64,000 nucleotides of DNA from Vanrija pseudolonga (GCF_020906515.1 NC_085851.1:1550001-1614000), one strand, 5' to 3'. Shown: positions 34,764 to 46,764, counted from the first letter of the stretch. The notes: generated by a model not told the origin, from the letters alone. Translations and numbers: made by a program.

Positions 34764-36035
34764 CCTCCGCTCCTCCTCAGGAACCGACCACTTCCCTGCT
34801 AAAATGACGGGATGTTTTAAAATCGCCTCTGCCCGCGGTTTCTTTTATAGCCGTCCCCCATAGCGCACCAGCCCACCAGCCAGTGTGTGTCGTGCATGTC
34901 GTGGCCCAGGCCTGGCTCCTTTTGGTGGCGTTTTTGCCATTCACGCCCCTTTCTTTGAGCCAGTGTCTGCGCCGCCTGGCTGCTCGAAAATTCCATGTCG
35001 TCATCAGGGTTAGGGTTGAGCGCCATTGCGTCATAGGCCTCCCAGTCTGTGGGGTGATGGGTGACTCAAGAGTCGAGTGGCCGGGCGCGTCACCAGCAAC
35101 GACTGCAACGTCAGATGCCTCAGGGACACAGACAGCCCCGCTGCGACCCAAAGGAAGACGACCTGCTCTCATTTTTTTTCTCTCGCAGCTCGCAGGCAGG
35201 CAGGCAGTTAACATGACCTGCTGCTGCCTTCGGCCAAGGAGATGATGGCGGCGGCGGCGCCGTCAACGGCGACTCGTGATGGTGGCGGACCTGGGGCAGC
35301 CGCACTTGGACCAAGCCGTAGGGACCAGAGATCTCCTGGCCAGACAGAGAGAGAGGCAGCCACCACTATCCTTGAGACTTGTGTGTGGCGAGGAAAATGG
35401 CTAGCATTTCCCTTGGAGCCACCTAGCCACCGAGGCAAGCGACACATTGGCACGCGCCGCGGCGGCTGATGATGCCCACGCCAATGCCCACGACCCACGA
35501 CCGCGCAGAAACCCTTTACCCCCAAAGCGTCCACACCGGTGGCATTTGTCATTCCACACGACTTGCTAGCTATGGGCCGATGGAGCAGGGAACGGCCAAA
35601 GGCAGACGCAAGCACGTCGGCGAGTGTGTGTGCAGTGTAAGTGTGTGTGACTGACGAATGCGTCGAGGAGGGAGGGAGGGGGGCCGTTCGTCCTACAGGG
35701 GCCGGGAATGAATCAAGGTTGGGTTGTAGCCGCGGGGTGGTTGGAAAGTAGTAAGGGTTTTTTGACTGGGTCCCCCTTAACTACATAGGTATTTGAACAT
35801 GGAGATGCCTAAATGGTTGATGGGCCGCTGGGCAAATAGGGGGCAAGCAATGAATCAAGTTGGGCAAGCACAGACATACGATATGCACACATTCATCAGC
35901 AAGCAAGTAGCAGCATCATCGAGTCCACCATCCACCACCACACACACTGTACACCACTGTACACCACCACCACCACTACCACCAACTCTGACTCATCCGT
36001 CTCGATCCTCGTCTTCCTCCACACTTCCACTCCAA

Positions 36036-36066
<31 letters not shown>
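36036..36066. repeat. (CAT)n trinucleotide microsatellite
   Basis: About ten CAT units in the presumed leader of the phosphatase gene. A (CA)8 run at 36231-36247 and an (ACC)7 run at 36301-36321 follow within 300 bases. Confidence 0.9.
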
Positions 36067-36498
36067 GTCACAATACCCACGACTCTTTACCGTATCCCAA
36101 TCATTGTAACTCGCATCGCCCGCCGCCGCCGCCGCCTCGCCACCCTTCCTGCTCATCACTACTACAATCTAGTCATCGACCACTGCGGCTCGCGCGCACG
36201 CGACTCGGGACACGGGCGACTATTACATTGCACACACACACACACACTGCACTCCACCCGTGCCCCTCCTCGACTCGCTCATACCGACGGCTAGGACTGT
36301 ACCACCACCACCACCACCACCTTGCTCACATTTAGCTGTCAGCGCATTGGACTTTGCGCAACTGCGCCTTCCCCCTCCTAATAGTACAGCCTGTTCGCCC
36401 CCTTCGAACATGTCTTCACTCTAACCGGGCCCACTTTCCGATAACCTGTACCTTCACCAAACCCGTCTATCCCATTGACCTACGTCACGTCGCAGATC

Positions 36499-39400
36499 AT
36501 GACAAGTACAATCGACGACGATCCAATGGGTAGCACATCTGCTCACTCCGCCTTTGCACTCGACGCTGTTACAAAAGGCTCCTCTCCACCCGGGTCGGAT
36601 ACCGCCTCTGCTCAGGCTTCAACATCATCGACGTCTGTAACATCACCGTCGGGTTCCGTCTCACCTACACCACGGCGACGAGGCTTGCCGCCTGGAACGC
36701 TCCCACACTTTCCATCAGCAACGGAGCCTCGCACCCCAATCCCTCCAATCTTATCACCATCTCCTACTAGCTCGCCAGTACCAGCGGACCGCTCATCCCC
36801 CTTTCCCTCGTCGACAACACCGCTCAAGCGCCAAAGACCGCCCGCAGGACTGTCCTTGTCTGAGGCACAGTCACCAGGCTTTGCACCTCAATCGCCCTGG
36901 GCCATGCTTGCGGCTACCTCGGGGGCACCAACGCCATCCCTCAACGGACCGGCAATGGGGCCTCGGAGCACGTCGAATCTCGGATATCCATTCGAGCAGC
37001 TCAACCTTGGTAACAGTTGGTCGGCAAATAACCTGAGCGAGCAGGCGGTACCGCCAGCGAAGAGCCCTGCCCCTCAAACACCGACGAGGTCCGCCACGGT
37101 TCCAAGTGGTCCCATTTGTGGGCCATCTTCGCTAGATGCTTTCAGCAATCGGATTGCAGGAGGTGCTCTGCCATCAGCGCGGAGTCCCCTGGCATTCTCG
37201 TCATCACTGGCAGAAAGGCGGGCGTCGCTTCCTCAGCTGGGAGGACCTTCCTTGCCACTGCAGTTTAGAGCCACGAACAGCAGCGTTCCTGCACCCTCAG
37301 TATCCAAGGTGCAGCCCCTCGCCAGTCAGGCCGTGTCCAAACTCATCGCCAAGAGCACAACTCTCGTCCTCGACCTACGACCACCGTCATCGTACCAGGC
37401 ATCGCATTTACCCACAGCACACTCGCTTTCGATCCCCTCTACGCTACTCCGACGACCCGCATTCAGCCTCAGCAAAATCGGACAAATGCTGGCGACCCGG
37501 GCGTCCAGAGAGTGCTTCTGCGAGTGGCGTGGCATGTCTGACATCATTTTCGTCGACTCGGACAGCACTGTGGTACCGGATGGCAGTGTACTTCAGGGCC
37601 TCGCCGCCAAGTTTGATCGGGAAGGGTATACCGGACACCTTTGGTTTGTACGTGGCGGACATGCCGCCATTTTGTCGGATGGTGATATCGCGCTCGTCTC
37701 TGAAGATGATGCTGCTCTGGCCGACGACGCCGACTCTAGGCCGCACTCTGTCGGTTTCAACCACAGCGGAGACGTGCTCGATGTGGCCAAGCTGTCCAAG
37801 CTTGCCTTCCAGCGAGGTACGTTCCTCCTTTGTGGCGCACCACTGACATTCTAGGCTCGACAACGGGGAGCGCTCGACCGTCAAGAGGAACACATGGTAC
37901 TTTTCCTGCAACAGCGGGGTCGACGGCCCGAGGTGACCCCTTCAACCTCCTTGCGCCTCCATCAGAAGCCTCGCATAGCCAGCGGGGTTCTACGCCCCGC
38001 AGCGCAGACTCGGGCCGAGTTCGACTGCAGCCAGCAAATCCATTCTTTGATAACATTCGTCAAAACCTGGAACTTGCTCACGGTGGGATTACCGAGCGAA
38101 TCCCATTGGCATTGGCAGAGGACGTCCAGAAGCGGGCCAATGAGCTCCCAAAGTTCCTCCGGGACTTGGTCCTGCTGTCTGATTCTGAGAGCAGCGAGCT
38201 CCTTGCGAGGCAATTCTACGAAATCGAGCGCAGCGAGCAGCAACGCCTTCAATCAGTAATGGACATCTTGTCCCAGGACTGCACAACTGTGACCCAGCTT
38301 GGCAGCGAATCCGCAAACTCCGACCCCACCGTCATCTGCAACGAAAACGCTTCCCAGCCGTACTTTCCATTCTCCATTTCAGCTGGAGTGGAGCGCGGTA
38401 CGAAGAATCGGTACAAGAATATCTGGCCATATGACTTTTCGCGCGTCCGCCTTGGCACCCCAGGTGATGACGATTCGGACTACATCAATGCGTCGTTTGT
38501 GCAGCCACCAGGCACTACGAGACGATACATTGCCACCCAAGGACCTCTGGATACGACGTACCGAGACTTTTGGACCCTTGTGTGGGAGCAGCATGTCCAC
38601 GTCATCGTGATGTAAGTGTACCGATCGCCAGCCCTAGCACCGCACTGACTCATTTTCTTCCAGGCTCACCAAGCAATACGAAGCTGGCCTCCTCAAGTGC
38701 GGCAAGTATTGGGGAACTCAAAAGTATGGTGACCTCAACTTGCAAATGGTCTCGGAGACAGGTGGCGATGACAATGTCCAAGCGCCCACAGGGTTCAACT
38801 TTGAAGTGCCCCGACACGGTGCTGCAAACCCGACGAACCCGACGAGTGAGGTGTTACCGAACATTAAGCGCACATTCAAACTCTGGCACGATGGCCAGAA
38901 GGACCAGGCCCCGAGGACGATTACGCAAATCCAATGTGTGGAATGGCCCGACTGGGACGTTCCCGACTCGCCCGAAGTGTTGTTGCATCTCATGCGGGAT
39001 GTTGACAAGGCCGTCTGCGAGCAGTCGTCTTTTGCCGACGCCACGGATCGGTGTGCCTACCCGCCGGTTCTTGTTCATTGCTCGGCCGGTGTCGGTCGAA
39101 CGGGCAGCTACATTCTGGTCGACGCTGTGGCAGACGGTCTTCGCCGAGAGTACCGCAAGACACATCATTCTGTGTCATCGGAGGGTTCAGCGGCGCTGCA
39201 GAAGAAGACGCCTCCCTCGACTGCCGCCGACGGCAAGGCCGCGCAATTCTTGTCACCAGGCATCCTCGAAGGCAAGCCCGCAATGGTCCTCTCTCCGGCC
39301 GGCGGAGCAGCACCATTGACCGAAGCGATGGAAGTGGACGCAAAGGAGTCGGACCATCAGCACCACTCTCTCACGAAGCTGGCAGAGGCCCTTGTCGACG

Positions 39401-40033
39401 AACCGACAGACTTCAAGCTGCACCAGCCCCCCGCGATAGATGCGTGAGTAATATATATTCTGGTGCCCAGCTAACCCTTCCTGCAGTGCCCTAGCCGATC
39501 TGGATGCTCCACTGCCGGTAACGTCGAGCCATGTCCCGCACCAGGTGACACGGCCACTCGGCAACATGGCTGAGCCGATCATGGATGTTCTGCGTGCAAT
39601 GCGCGTGCAGAGGATGAGTCTGGTGCAAAGCTTGCGCCAGTTCATTTTTGTCCACCGCGCTGTTATTGCGTTCTACCTCTGTATGCTGGACGAAGAGGCT
39701 CAACGATCATCTTCGTCAGATTCGTCGAACCTGGCTCATCGAAACCCGAGCACGGGGGCGACAAGCATTGCAAGCACCGACGACGACAGCCACGTCAAGC
39801 GCAAGCCCAGCGAGACGGAACTGCAAGCGTCCGGGGATCTTCATGGAGCTGGCTTGTTTTCCGTCGACAGTCTTCGCCTTGGCGAGGGAGCAGCCAATTT
39901 ATCAAAGCGGCTCAGCTTCAAGAAACGACGCGCGACAAGCAACGGCTCGACAGGGGACGGTGCAGGCGTACCTGCCGTACCACGAGTTGTAACAGCGGGC
40001 AGAAGCGCCGGTTTCATGGCTCCGCCGTCGTGA
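36499..40033 (+). CDS. Protein tyrosine phosphatase with N-terminal rhodanese-like domain (Pyp/Ptp2-3 type)
   Basis: Likely dephosphorylates MAP kinases, as S. pombe Pyp1/Pyp2 and yeast Ptp2/Ptp3 do. Four exons: 36499-37816, 37855-38611, 38664-39443 and 39487-40033; 1133 residues. Residues 1-270 are Ser/Pro-rich with many SP/TP sites. Residues about 280-395 form a rhodanese/Cdc25-like fold (TLVLDLRPPSSYQASHLPTA; LWFVRGGHAAIL) lacking the catalytic Cys, as expected for a MAPK-docking module. The PTP domain, about 520-1020, has KNRYKNIWPYD, DYINASF, the WPD loop EWPDWDVPD, and the P-loop VHCSAGVGRTGS with Cys831 and Arg837. About 110 low-complexity residues are inserted after the P-loop, before the last PTP helices (MSLVQSLRQFIFVH). 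The C-terminal 150 residues are Ser-rich. Confidence 0.9.
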
Positions 40034-40360
40034 GGCCTGCACTGGGAGACGAGTCGGAGGAGAGATGTCGAGGGCGGAACACAGACATCGATTGAAGCAT
40101 TTGCATCGCTGTGTCGCATTACTACCATATCCTAGTAGAGAGTCATGCACATGTCATGGCTTGCAAGTTGCGACTGTGATTGGGCGGCGGTGTGCGAGGT
40201 CTGGCCGCCACCGCCACGACTGGGACGAGATGAGAGAGCCTCCACCGCCACATGTCGATGACGCACATTTGCTCCCGTCAAAGTGACTGGATTCTGAACT
40301 CGATCCACCACCCACTTCGACTTGTTATTGTTTGCAGTGTCTCTCCACTCTCCACCAGTC
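40034..40360. other. Short intergenic, TFB1 promoter
   Basis: 327 bases between same-strand genes. A TTTGCAG just before the TFB1 ATG (about 40337) could be the acceptor of a 5' UTR intron. Nothing else stands out. Confidence 0.35.
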
Positions 40361-42406
40361 ATGGCGGCGGCGACAACAAGCGGGACACGGCGCTTTGAGG
40401 CCATCTTCAAAAAGGTGCCTGGCACGCTGTCCGTCACGGCGACGCACATTGCATGGGTGCCGACAACGGCGGGCGCAATGGACCGGCAGAGTCAGGCTTT
40501 GAACCGAGTTATGGGTGCGTTATTGTTGCCGCTGCCGGCACCGACGCCGCTCACGCACACACCAGTTATGTCAGCGACCAAGATGGACTCACCGCGCGTG
40601 TCCCTCAAGCTCGTGTTCAAGGAGGACGTTCCCGTCGGTGGCCTGCTCTTCACCTTTACCTCTGCGAACAAGATTGCCGACCGGCAGGCGGTGCAGGACC
40701 TGCTCATCCCGTTCGTGTCGGCCAACCGAGCCGGCTCGTCGGGGTCGCCGGCCGTGTCCGTCCCCGCCTCGGTGGCCGCCACGCCCGCCGCGTCGACGCC
40801 GGGCACGCCGAGCTCGGTCGCAAAGGGCAAGCGCAAGGCGGACGCGCTCGACCCCGAGGCCAAGTCCCGCACGTACGACCTGCGCAAGAGCCTGCTGAAG
40901 AAGAACTCTACGCTGTCGCATCTGCACCGCCAGCTCGTGATCGGCAAGCTGATCTCGGAAGAGGAGTTCTGGGAGGGCCGCGAGGCCATCCTCCGCGCCG
41001 AGGAGCTCGCCGAGAGCCAGCGCCCCGGACGGCCGTCGCGCCTCCTCGACGACCGCTTCGTGTCTGCGCCCAAGGATCCCAAGAAGATACAGGGCGGTAC
41101 AGGACGGGGCATCAAGAAGGTCGAGAGCGGACCAGTCACCTTCAACCTGACAAAGGAGCTCATCCGCGAGATCTTTGAAGAGTTCCCCGTGGTGCAGGAC
41201 GCGTATGCCAAGCATGTCCCGCGGATATTGGACACCGAGTTCTGGGCGAGGTACTTTAGCTCAAGGCTGTGGGAGCAGCACCGTGCGTCGGAGCGCAAAA
41301 CGGCCGCCGACGAGGGCACCCGGAAAAAGGACGACATCTTTGACTTGTACCTCGAGGACCCGGACTGGGGTGGGTTTGAGAGCGGCGGAACAGAGCTGAC
41401 GGTGGCAGACCCGACACCGCGAAAGGAGCTGCCGGATGATGTGGATCGTTTCCTGGATCTCCAGGCGACGGAGGAGGACCACGGCGACGCGTCCACTGTG
41501 CGCGACGTCACGATGCAGGCTGGCCGCGAGCGGACGTCGCTGCCGCTCATCCGCCGCTTCAACGACCACTCGGAGAAGCTGCTGCGTGCGGGCAAGGGGA
41601 CTGTGTCGACTAACGGGCTGCCCATGGTGGACAACACGGTGGGTACAAGACGCAGGTAACCCGCTGACAGCAACAGATTTATGATGAGATCGAGTACACC
41701 GACCTGATGGCGCCTGCTGCACCTGCGCAGATCGCCCTCGAGGTCGCTGATGCGGACAAGGAGGCAGAGAAGGACGCCTCGAACGGGATTTTGCTCGGCA
41801 AGACCGACGACCAGCTGCGCGACCTCGCAGACGCCGAAGTCGCGCGCGTGCAAAAGTGGGACGTCAACTTTGGCGAGGTCAGCCTGCCCAACCCGTCGCA
41901 TGGCCCCACCACCGGTGGGCCGCCGCCGGAGGAGCTCAGGCCCCTGTACGACCAGTTCAACTTCCAGCGCGAGGCGCAGGCGCTGGCCATGAAGGTCGTG
42001 CGGGATATGCACTTGGCGAGCAACAAGGAGGAGGAGGTATATGGTGAGTTGAAGGCTCGATCACCTCAACTGACGCGCAGCCCCGATCCCCGCGCGCATT
42101 CTCGAGCAGATGCGCTCATGCCACATTGCAGCCACCGAGTTCCTTCGACAGTACTGGGCCGCCATTCTCCCTCCGCCGCCCGGCTCGCTCGGCGCCGCGG
42201 CAGGCGGCACGTCGCCCGCCGAGCGTGAGAAGCGTGCGCAAAAGATGATCAAATACCTCAAGGGCACCGAGGGCAAGGTCAACGCGATTGTCAATGTGGC
42301 CATGACGGAGCGGTTTGACCCCGAGCGCGTGCGCAGTGCAATGGCGCCGACGCTGGGCGCCGTGAATGTCGCGCTCGCGCGCGACGCCAAGCGCGTCAAA
42401 TCGTAG
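40361..42406 (+). CDS. TFB1: TFIIH core subunit Tfb1/p62
   Basis: Subunit of TFIIH, needed for RNA polymerase II initiation and nucleotide excision repair; its PH domain binds TFIIE, Rad4/XPC and activators. Four exons: 40361-40514, 40566-41638, 41677-42043 and 42081-42406; 639 residues. The PH/PTH domain spans residues 1 to about 110 (FEAIFKKVPGTLSVTATHIAW; VSLKLVFKED). Two BSD-type segments follow at about 150-300 (LISEEEFWEGREAIL; DTEFWARYFSSRLW). The first-intron acceptor was chosen by phase and yields VMVMSATKMDSPR. The C-terminal helices (LEQMRSCHIAATEFLRQYW) match the family. Length is similar to yeast Tfb1 (642). Confidence 0.92.
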
Positions 42407-42925
42407 GCGTAGGAAGCGGAGACGAGGTGTGGGTGGGCCGGCGTTTGTACTCCGTGGGGCAGTGTCCGGCGTTTGTGGCCCAGCTGGCGATCGCGCATTG
42501 TTCGCATGCAACAGTAATAGTTCAGGTGCCGGCGAAACTGATCCGAGTAGCGCGGAGAGCGCAGCGCCGAGCAGCAACGCCAACGCCGCGTCTATTCTCA
42601 TCCTCGAGTCGGTCGCGTCGGGAACCGACCGGGCCAACCTGATGCAGCAAGGCCAGATCCAGGACAGGGGTGCAGGGATGTCCAGGACAGGGGGTAGGGA
42701 TGGACGGGTAGCGCGTCGCGTCGTGGCGTCGTCGCGTTTAAATTCACTCATTCCTGAGACAGACAGCCACGGACGCGTTTGTCGACGACCCCTTGGATGA
42801 ATCAAGGTTGGCTTCAAAGGCTGCAGGTACTCGCGCATGCACGTCCCGTCGCGTCGCGTCGGTCGGCCGGGGTGCGAAATCGCGTCGGGAGTGTGGGCAT
42901 GAGTGGGCGAAAAGAGGCGGCGGTG

Positions 42926-42938
42926 GGGGGGGGGGGGG
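42926..42938. repeat. Homopolymer G13
   Basis: Thirteen G after GCGGT, lying in a convergent intergenic region. The length is uncertain in any assembly. Confidence 0.85.
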
Positions 42939-43012
42939 TCGGACGCGCCGGCTGGCCACCGCGCGCTTCTTCCCCCGCCCGTGCACAACCCACTGGTCTG
43001 GCTCAGCTCCTG

Positions 43013-43047
43013 GCGTAGCGTAGCGTAGCGTAGCGTAGCGTAGCGTA
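43013..43047. repeat. Tandem GCGTA pentamer, 7 copies
   Basis: Seven exact copies of GCGTA between convergent genes, 35 bases in all. The complement reads TACGC. No coding context. Confidence 0.95.
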
Positions 43048-43468
43048 CCACCGCACAGACGCTGCTCGTAGATGTACACCGCGGCGTACCGACGCCGACG
43101 TCGCGCACGCCGACGCCATCTGCACGCTCGGTCGCGCAACTCGTACCAAGCGCGACTTGCCCTCTTTAGCCTGCATCCGGCGCGGCGCGCGCTGCCAAGA
43201 CGCGCCGAGACGCGCCCAGCCTACTGCGGATGTCATGTCATTTCGCTCGCTACCTCCGTCGCACCCAGCGCCACCTAGCACTCTCTAACCATGACATTGC
43301 ATGTAACGAGCTCATCACGTCACTACGAAGAAGGTGTGTATACATGAAACGTGTATCGTCAAGCCGACTGCTGCGTATTAGGGGAGTAGAGGGCCGGGGC
43401 GTGGATTGTGTTTATCGCCAATTAATAAGAGGAGGTCCGACAGGCGTGGTCGTTGTCGAGAAATCCAT

Positions 43469-44612
43469 TTAGAGGGCGAGGAAGGCGGCACCGGCGGCGA
43501 CGGCGAGGCCGAGGAACGCTGAGGCGGGGGCGTAGCGGACACCGGCGGCCGAAGGCTTGGAGGCCGAGGGCGAGGCAGCGAGCGAAGAGGTGTGCGAGGC
43601 AACGCCGGAGGCAACGTTGGAGACAAGCGACGAGGCGCCCGAGGCGGCGGCGGCACCAGCCGAGGTGATGGCACCGACAGCGGCAGAGCCAGCCGAGGTG
43701 GCCGAGGCAGCGGCGCCCGAGGCACCAGACTCGGCGGCAGAGCCAGCGGCGGCGGCACCAGAGGCACCAGAGGCGGCAGCGCCCGAGGCACCAGAGGCAG
43801 CGGCGCCACCGGCGGACTCGGCACCAGAGGCAGCGCCAGCGGCACCAGAGGCACCAGAGGCGGCAGCGCCCGAGGCACCAGAGGCAGCGGCGCCACCAGC
43901 ACCGGCAGCGCCCGAGGCACCAGAGGCAGCGGCGCCGCCGGCACCGGCAGCACCGTCCGAAGCGCCAGCAGCGCCAGCCGAGGTGGTCGAGGCGGCACCA
44001 GCAGCACCGCCGGCACCGGCACCGCCGGCACCACCAGCGGAGGTGGAAGCAGCAGCACCACCGGCGCCGGCGCCGGCACCGCCAGCGGAGGAGGAAGCGC
44101 CAGCAGCGCCACCGACACCGGCACCAGTGCCGTTGGAGCCGTCCGAGGCCGAGCAGCCGGCCTGGCGGAGGGCAGCCTCCCACTCAGCGCCCTAAGAGAT
44201 GGTCAGCACGGGTCACAGAAGGGTGGTGGGGAGGTCCGCTTTGACAATCGGGACGGGCGCGGATCGGCGGCGAAAAGCCTCCGAGATGAGGTCATGATGA
44301 ACGTGCCTCGCACCGTCTAGGCGACCGAATGTGCGACGGCGGCGGGTGTGCGTGCCGCGGGGGCACACAAGAGTGCAAGAGGAAGGATGAACTCACGTCG
44401 CAGGCGTTCCAGATACAGTCAGCCTTGGCGTGGCAGTCGGCGAGGCCGAAGCAGGCAGCGCCGCAACCGCCCTGGCGCTTCTCCTGTGATGGTGGTTAGC
44501 GTGTGGGGACGGGATGGGCCGTGGTAGTGGCGGCGGTGGGGGTACTCACAAGGGGGGTGGAGGCCGCGAGGGCGAGAGGGGCAGCAACAGCGAGGAGGAG
44601 ACCGGCGCGCAT
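43469..44612 (-). CDS. GPI-type cell-wall protein with Ala/Gly/Ser repeats
   Basis: Three exons (44612-44550, 44483-44397, 44191-43469) encode 290 residues. Signal peptide 1-17 (RAGLLLAVAAPLALA). A Kex2-type KR site follows (EKRQGG). A short Cys-rich module spans residues 25 to about 65 with six cysteines (GCGAAC; LADC; KADC; WNAC; AGC). It recalls a reduced CFEM-like module, but two of the eight CFEM cysteines are missing. About 190 residues are almost only Ala, Gly and Ser in near-repeats of AAASGASGA. The C-terminus is hydrophobic (FLGLAVAAGAAFLAL), giving a GPI signal. It is likely anchored in the wall or membrane. The second intron (205 bases) is the longest in the window. The upstream 200 bases are purine-rich on + (a pyrimidine leader for this gene). 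Confidence 0.82.
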
Positions 44613-46764
44613 TGTGTGTGATTTGTGTGGGTGGGTGGGTTGGGAGAAAGGAAGATGGGGAAATTTCAGTGGGCGGGTTATATGGGGGAGGCGCGTTGAG
44701 AGTGAAGAGAGCTCTGGCTGGCTGGCTGTGAGTCCAAGAAAGATGATTGCTGCCCAGAGAGGCAGGAGGAAGGTGAAGGGGAGGGAGAGGGGGGGATGAT
44801 GCAACTGGCAGGAGGGGTTTAAGGGATTGGTGGGGGGGAAGGGGGGAAGGAGGGGAAGCAAGGCGACAAACGAGGACGACGAGGAATGCCTGGCTCGCTG
44901 GTTGGTTGGCTGGCTGGTTGGCCCGCCGCGCCCGCCGGCGCGATTGACCTCTGTCTAGGCGTGAAACGTCTCGGGCGAGTCTGGCAAGGGTCCGCTTGGC
45001 TTTTACTCTAGGACCTTTGATGATTCGGGGCGTTTACGAGGTAAAAGCGCCCGCCGCCCGCCGTCGTCGTTACGTCGGGACGCTGGTCGTCTCTCGCGTA
45101 GCAAACTAAGATTATTTCAGTCGCCATGGCCTGCCTGCCTGCTGGTCTGGAGCCAATGCCAGCGCCCATCTGTCCCTTGGGCCTGGTGCCGGTGACGATG
45201 GATGTTAAGCTCAGAACTGAGACTGCATGTTGCCGCTGGTGTGCCGACGCTTCCCCTCTTCCTCTCCTCCTGCTGCTTCTGCTGTTACAACCTTGCCGCG
45301 CTGCCGTTTCGCCCACGCCGTCACTGTGCACCACGTCGCTGCGCCGAGAGATTCTCGAGCCGTCCAGATGCACGCCGAGGCCACTCTGACACGGCGCAAG
45401 GGGACGTCGGCCTTACAGTGCACGCACGCACGCATGCAGGCCCGTGATCGCTGTGCCCAGCCTGCCTGCGTTCAAGCTTCGGTGCCGCCAAGGCGCCACG
45501 GCAGCAGAGGAGTCTAAATCCGTTTCGGCCACCCTGCGCCAGTCCCTACTGATGGTCTCCCCTGTCATTTATCCATCGGGCGCAGAAAGAAGTGTCAGCC
45601 AGCAGTAGCCCAGAGGGGGACATTCCACGCCCTGGTCAGGTTCCGGCGCAAAGTGGGCCGAGTGGGCAGAGAAGGTGGTGGCGGCGGTGGCGGCGCGACG
45701 CGTTTGGTGGTGGCGACGGCAACGGCAACGGCCGCTGTCCGCTTAGTTGCTTGCTTCTGGGTGTTCATCAAGGCGGTGTTGAAGCTCGCTTCGTCAGCGC
45801 CAGCGTCATCATCGTTGTCGTCGTCATGATCTGCGCTGATCGTTGGCCAAGCCCACGCAAGGACCGACCGCTTGCGAGTGCGTTGTTGCGTGGTCGATGC
45901 TCGTTGAGCGACTTTTTTTTCGCTGGCTGTCCTGTCCGTAGCTTCGTAGCCCGACATGAAACGCACGCACGTAGCGAATCTAGGCACGCGCGTCAGAGTA
46001 AGTACTCCGAGCGAGAGAGTGTCTAATTTCGTGCCAACCCAAGGCGTCACGCGGTTTTGGCCCTGCCCTGAGTTGCGCTCGATCGCCTAATTACCCAACC
46101 ATGACTGTAGGCGACGATCAGGACTGCACAGGTTTCGTCCAAGTTACTTAGGTTGTATTCACCGCAGCAGCAACGTCAGAGTATTTTCTGCCCCTGCAAC
46201 GGCCGAAATAGCCGCCCTCTGTGCCCTCTATCCTTCTAGCCTCTGTTCGTAATCCCGAATGAACCATTAGCTGTCACGGCGGAACCCAGCCAACGACAAA
46301 TGTCTAACGGCACGGGACAGATCTGCCATCTCCGTGTCTAGTACCATGCTGTAAGGCGCCAGAGGCTGGAACCTTGCTAACCTTGGCAGCCCCCGTCGGC
46401 CCAATGGAACCCGTTTGCGTTTGTGGCGGAGAGACGAGACGAGGCTCAACTCTAATCCAAGACAACGACAACATGAGCTCAATACCCACGTAAACAAACC
46501 CTCTGAATTGGGGCGCGTGCATGCACGCAGTCTTGTAAACAAGCTATGAAACACGCACGACGCCTAGTCTACGACAACGACAACGACAACATACAAACAA
46601 ACAGGCATGAATTTGGCTCGCTCGACGCACGACGCGTCTCGGCGGAATGGGGCCAAACTAGCCTCCTCCCACACAAAGCCGCAGAGATGTGTGCATGATG
46701 GGTACTGAATGCAGGATATATGAATAGCTCTAGTACAGTCGCGTCTCTAATACAGTCGCGTCCC
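44613..46764. other. Intergenic region (2.15 kb)
   Basis: Upstream of the wall protein and downstream of the helicase. Near 44620-44880 is a G/A-rich promoter-proximal tract. TGGC/TGGT simple repeats lie at about 44891-44921, and CGACAA repeats at about 46570-46590. No gene, RNA or transposon was recognised; frames are short and biased. Confidence 0.45.

Larger units (their letters stand above)
33313..36498. other. Long divergent intergenic region (3.2 kb)
   Basis: The largest gene-poor stretch, between the secreted protein (leftward) and the phosphatase (rightward). It holds a run of 15 C (34525-34539), an AT-rich patch at about 34630-34770 ending in an E-box and TATA-like element, a G-run-rich stretch near 35670-35710, and from 35880 on a leader full of microsatellites. 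A CAG acceptor with a TTGAC branch-like site just before the phosphatase ATG (36495) suggests a 5' UTR intron. Frames here are low-complexity and unconvincing. Confidence 0.5.
42407..43468. other. Convergent intergenic with simple repeats
   Basis: 1062 bases between two gene 3' ends. It contains a G13 run (42926-42938) and a GCGTA tandem array (43013-43047). Apparent frames here are antisense or repeat-driven. No gene is supported. Confidence 0.5.

Noticed and set aside
35793-36335. 180-codon His/Pro/Ser frame in the phosphatase leader
   Set aside because: Composed of microsatellite translation; no domain, and not conserved-looking.
40492-42012. 506-codon open frame antisense to TFB1
   Set aside because: Shadow of TFB1 codon bias (Ser/Arg-rich translation); no motif and no start or splice logic.
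42116-43108. 330-codon minus-strand frame over the TFB1 end and the GCGTA array
   Set aside because: Overlaps the TFB1 coding exon antisense, and its start side is only repeat-derived residues.
43557-44195. Plus-strand Glu/Ala/Pro frame across the wall-protein repeats
   Set aside because: The minus strand has signal peptide, cysteines, splice sites and GPI end; the plus frame is a repeat mirror.
45190-45240. Possible 5S rRNA fragment (GTTAAGC word)
   Set aside because: Only a short word matches; the rest of a 5S gene is absent.
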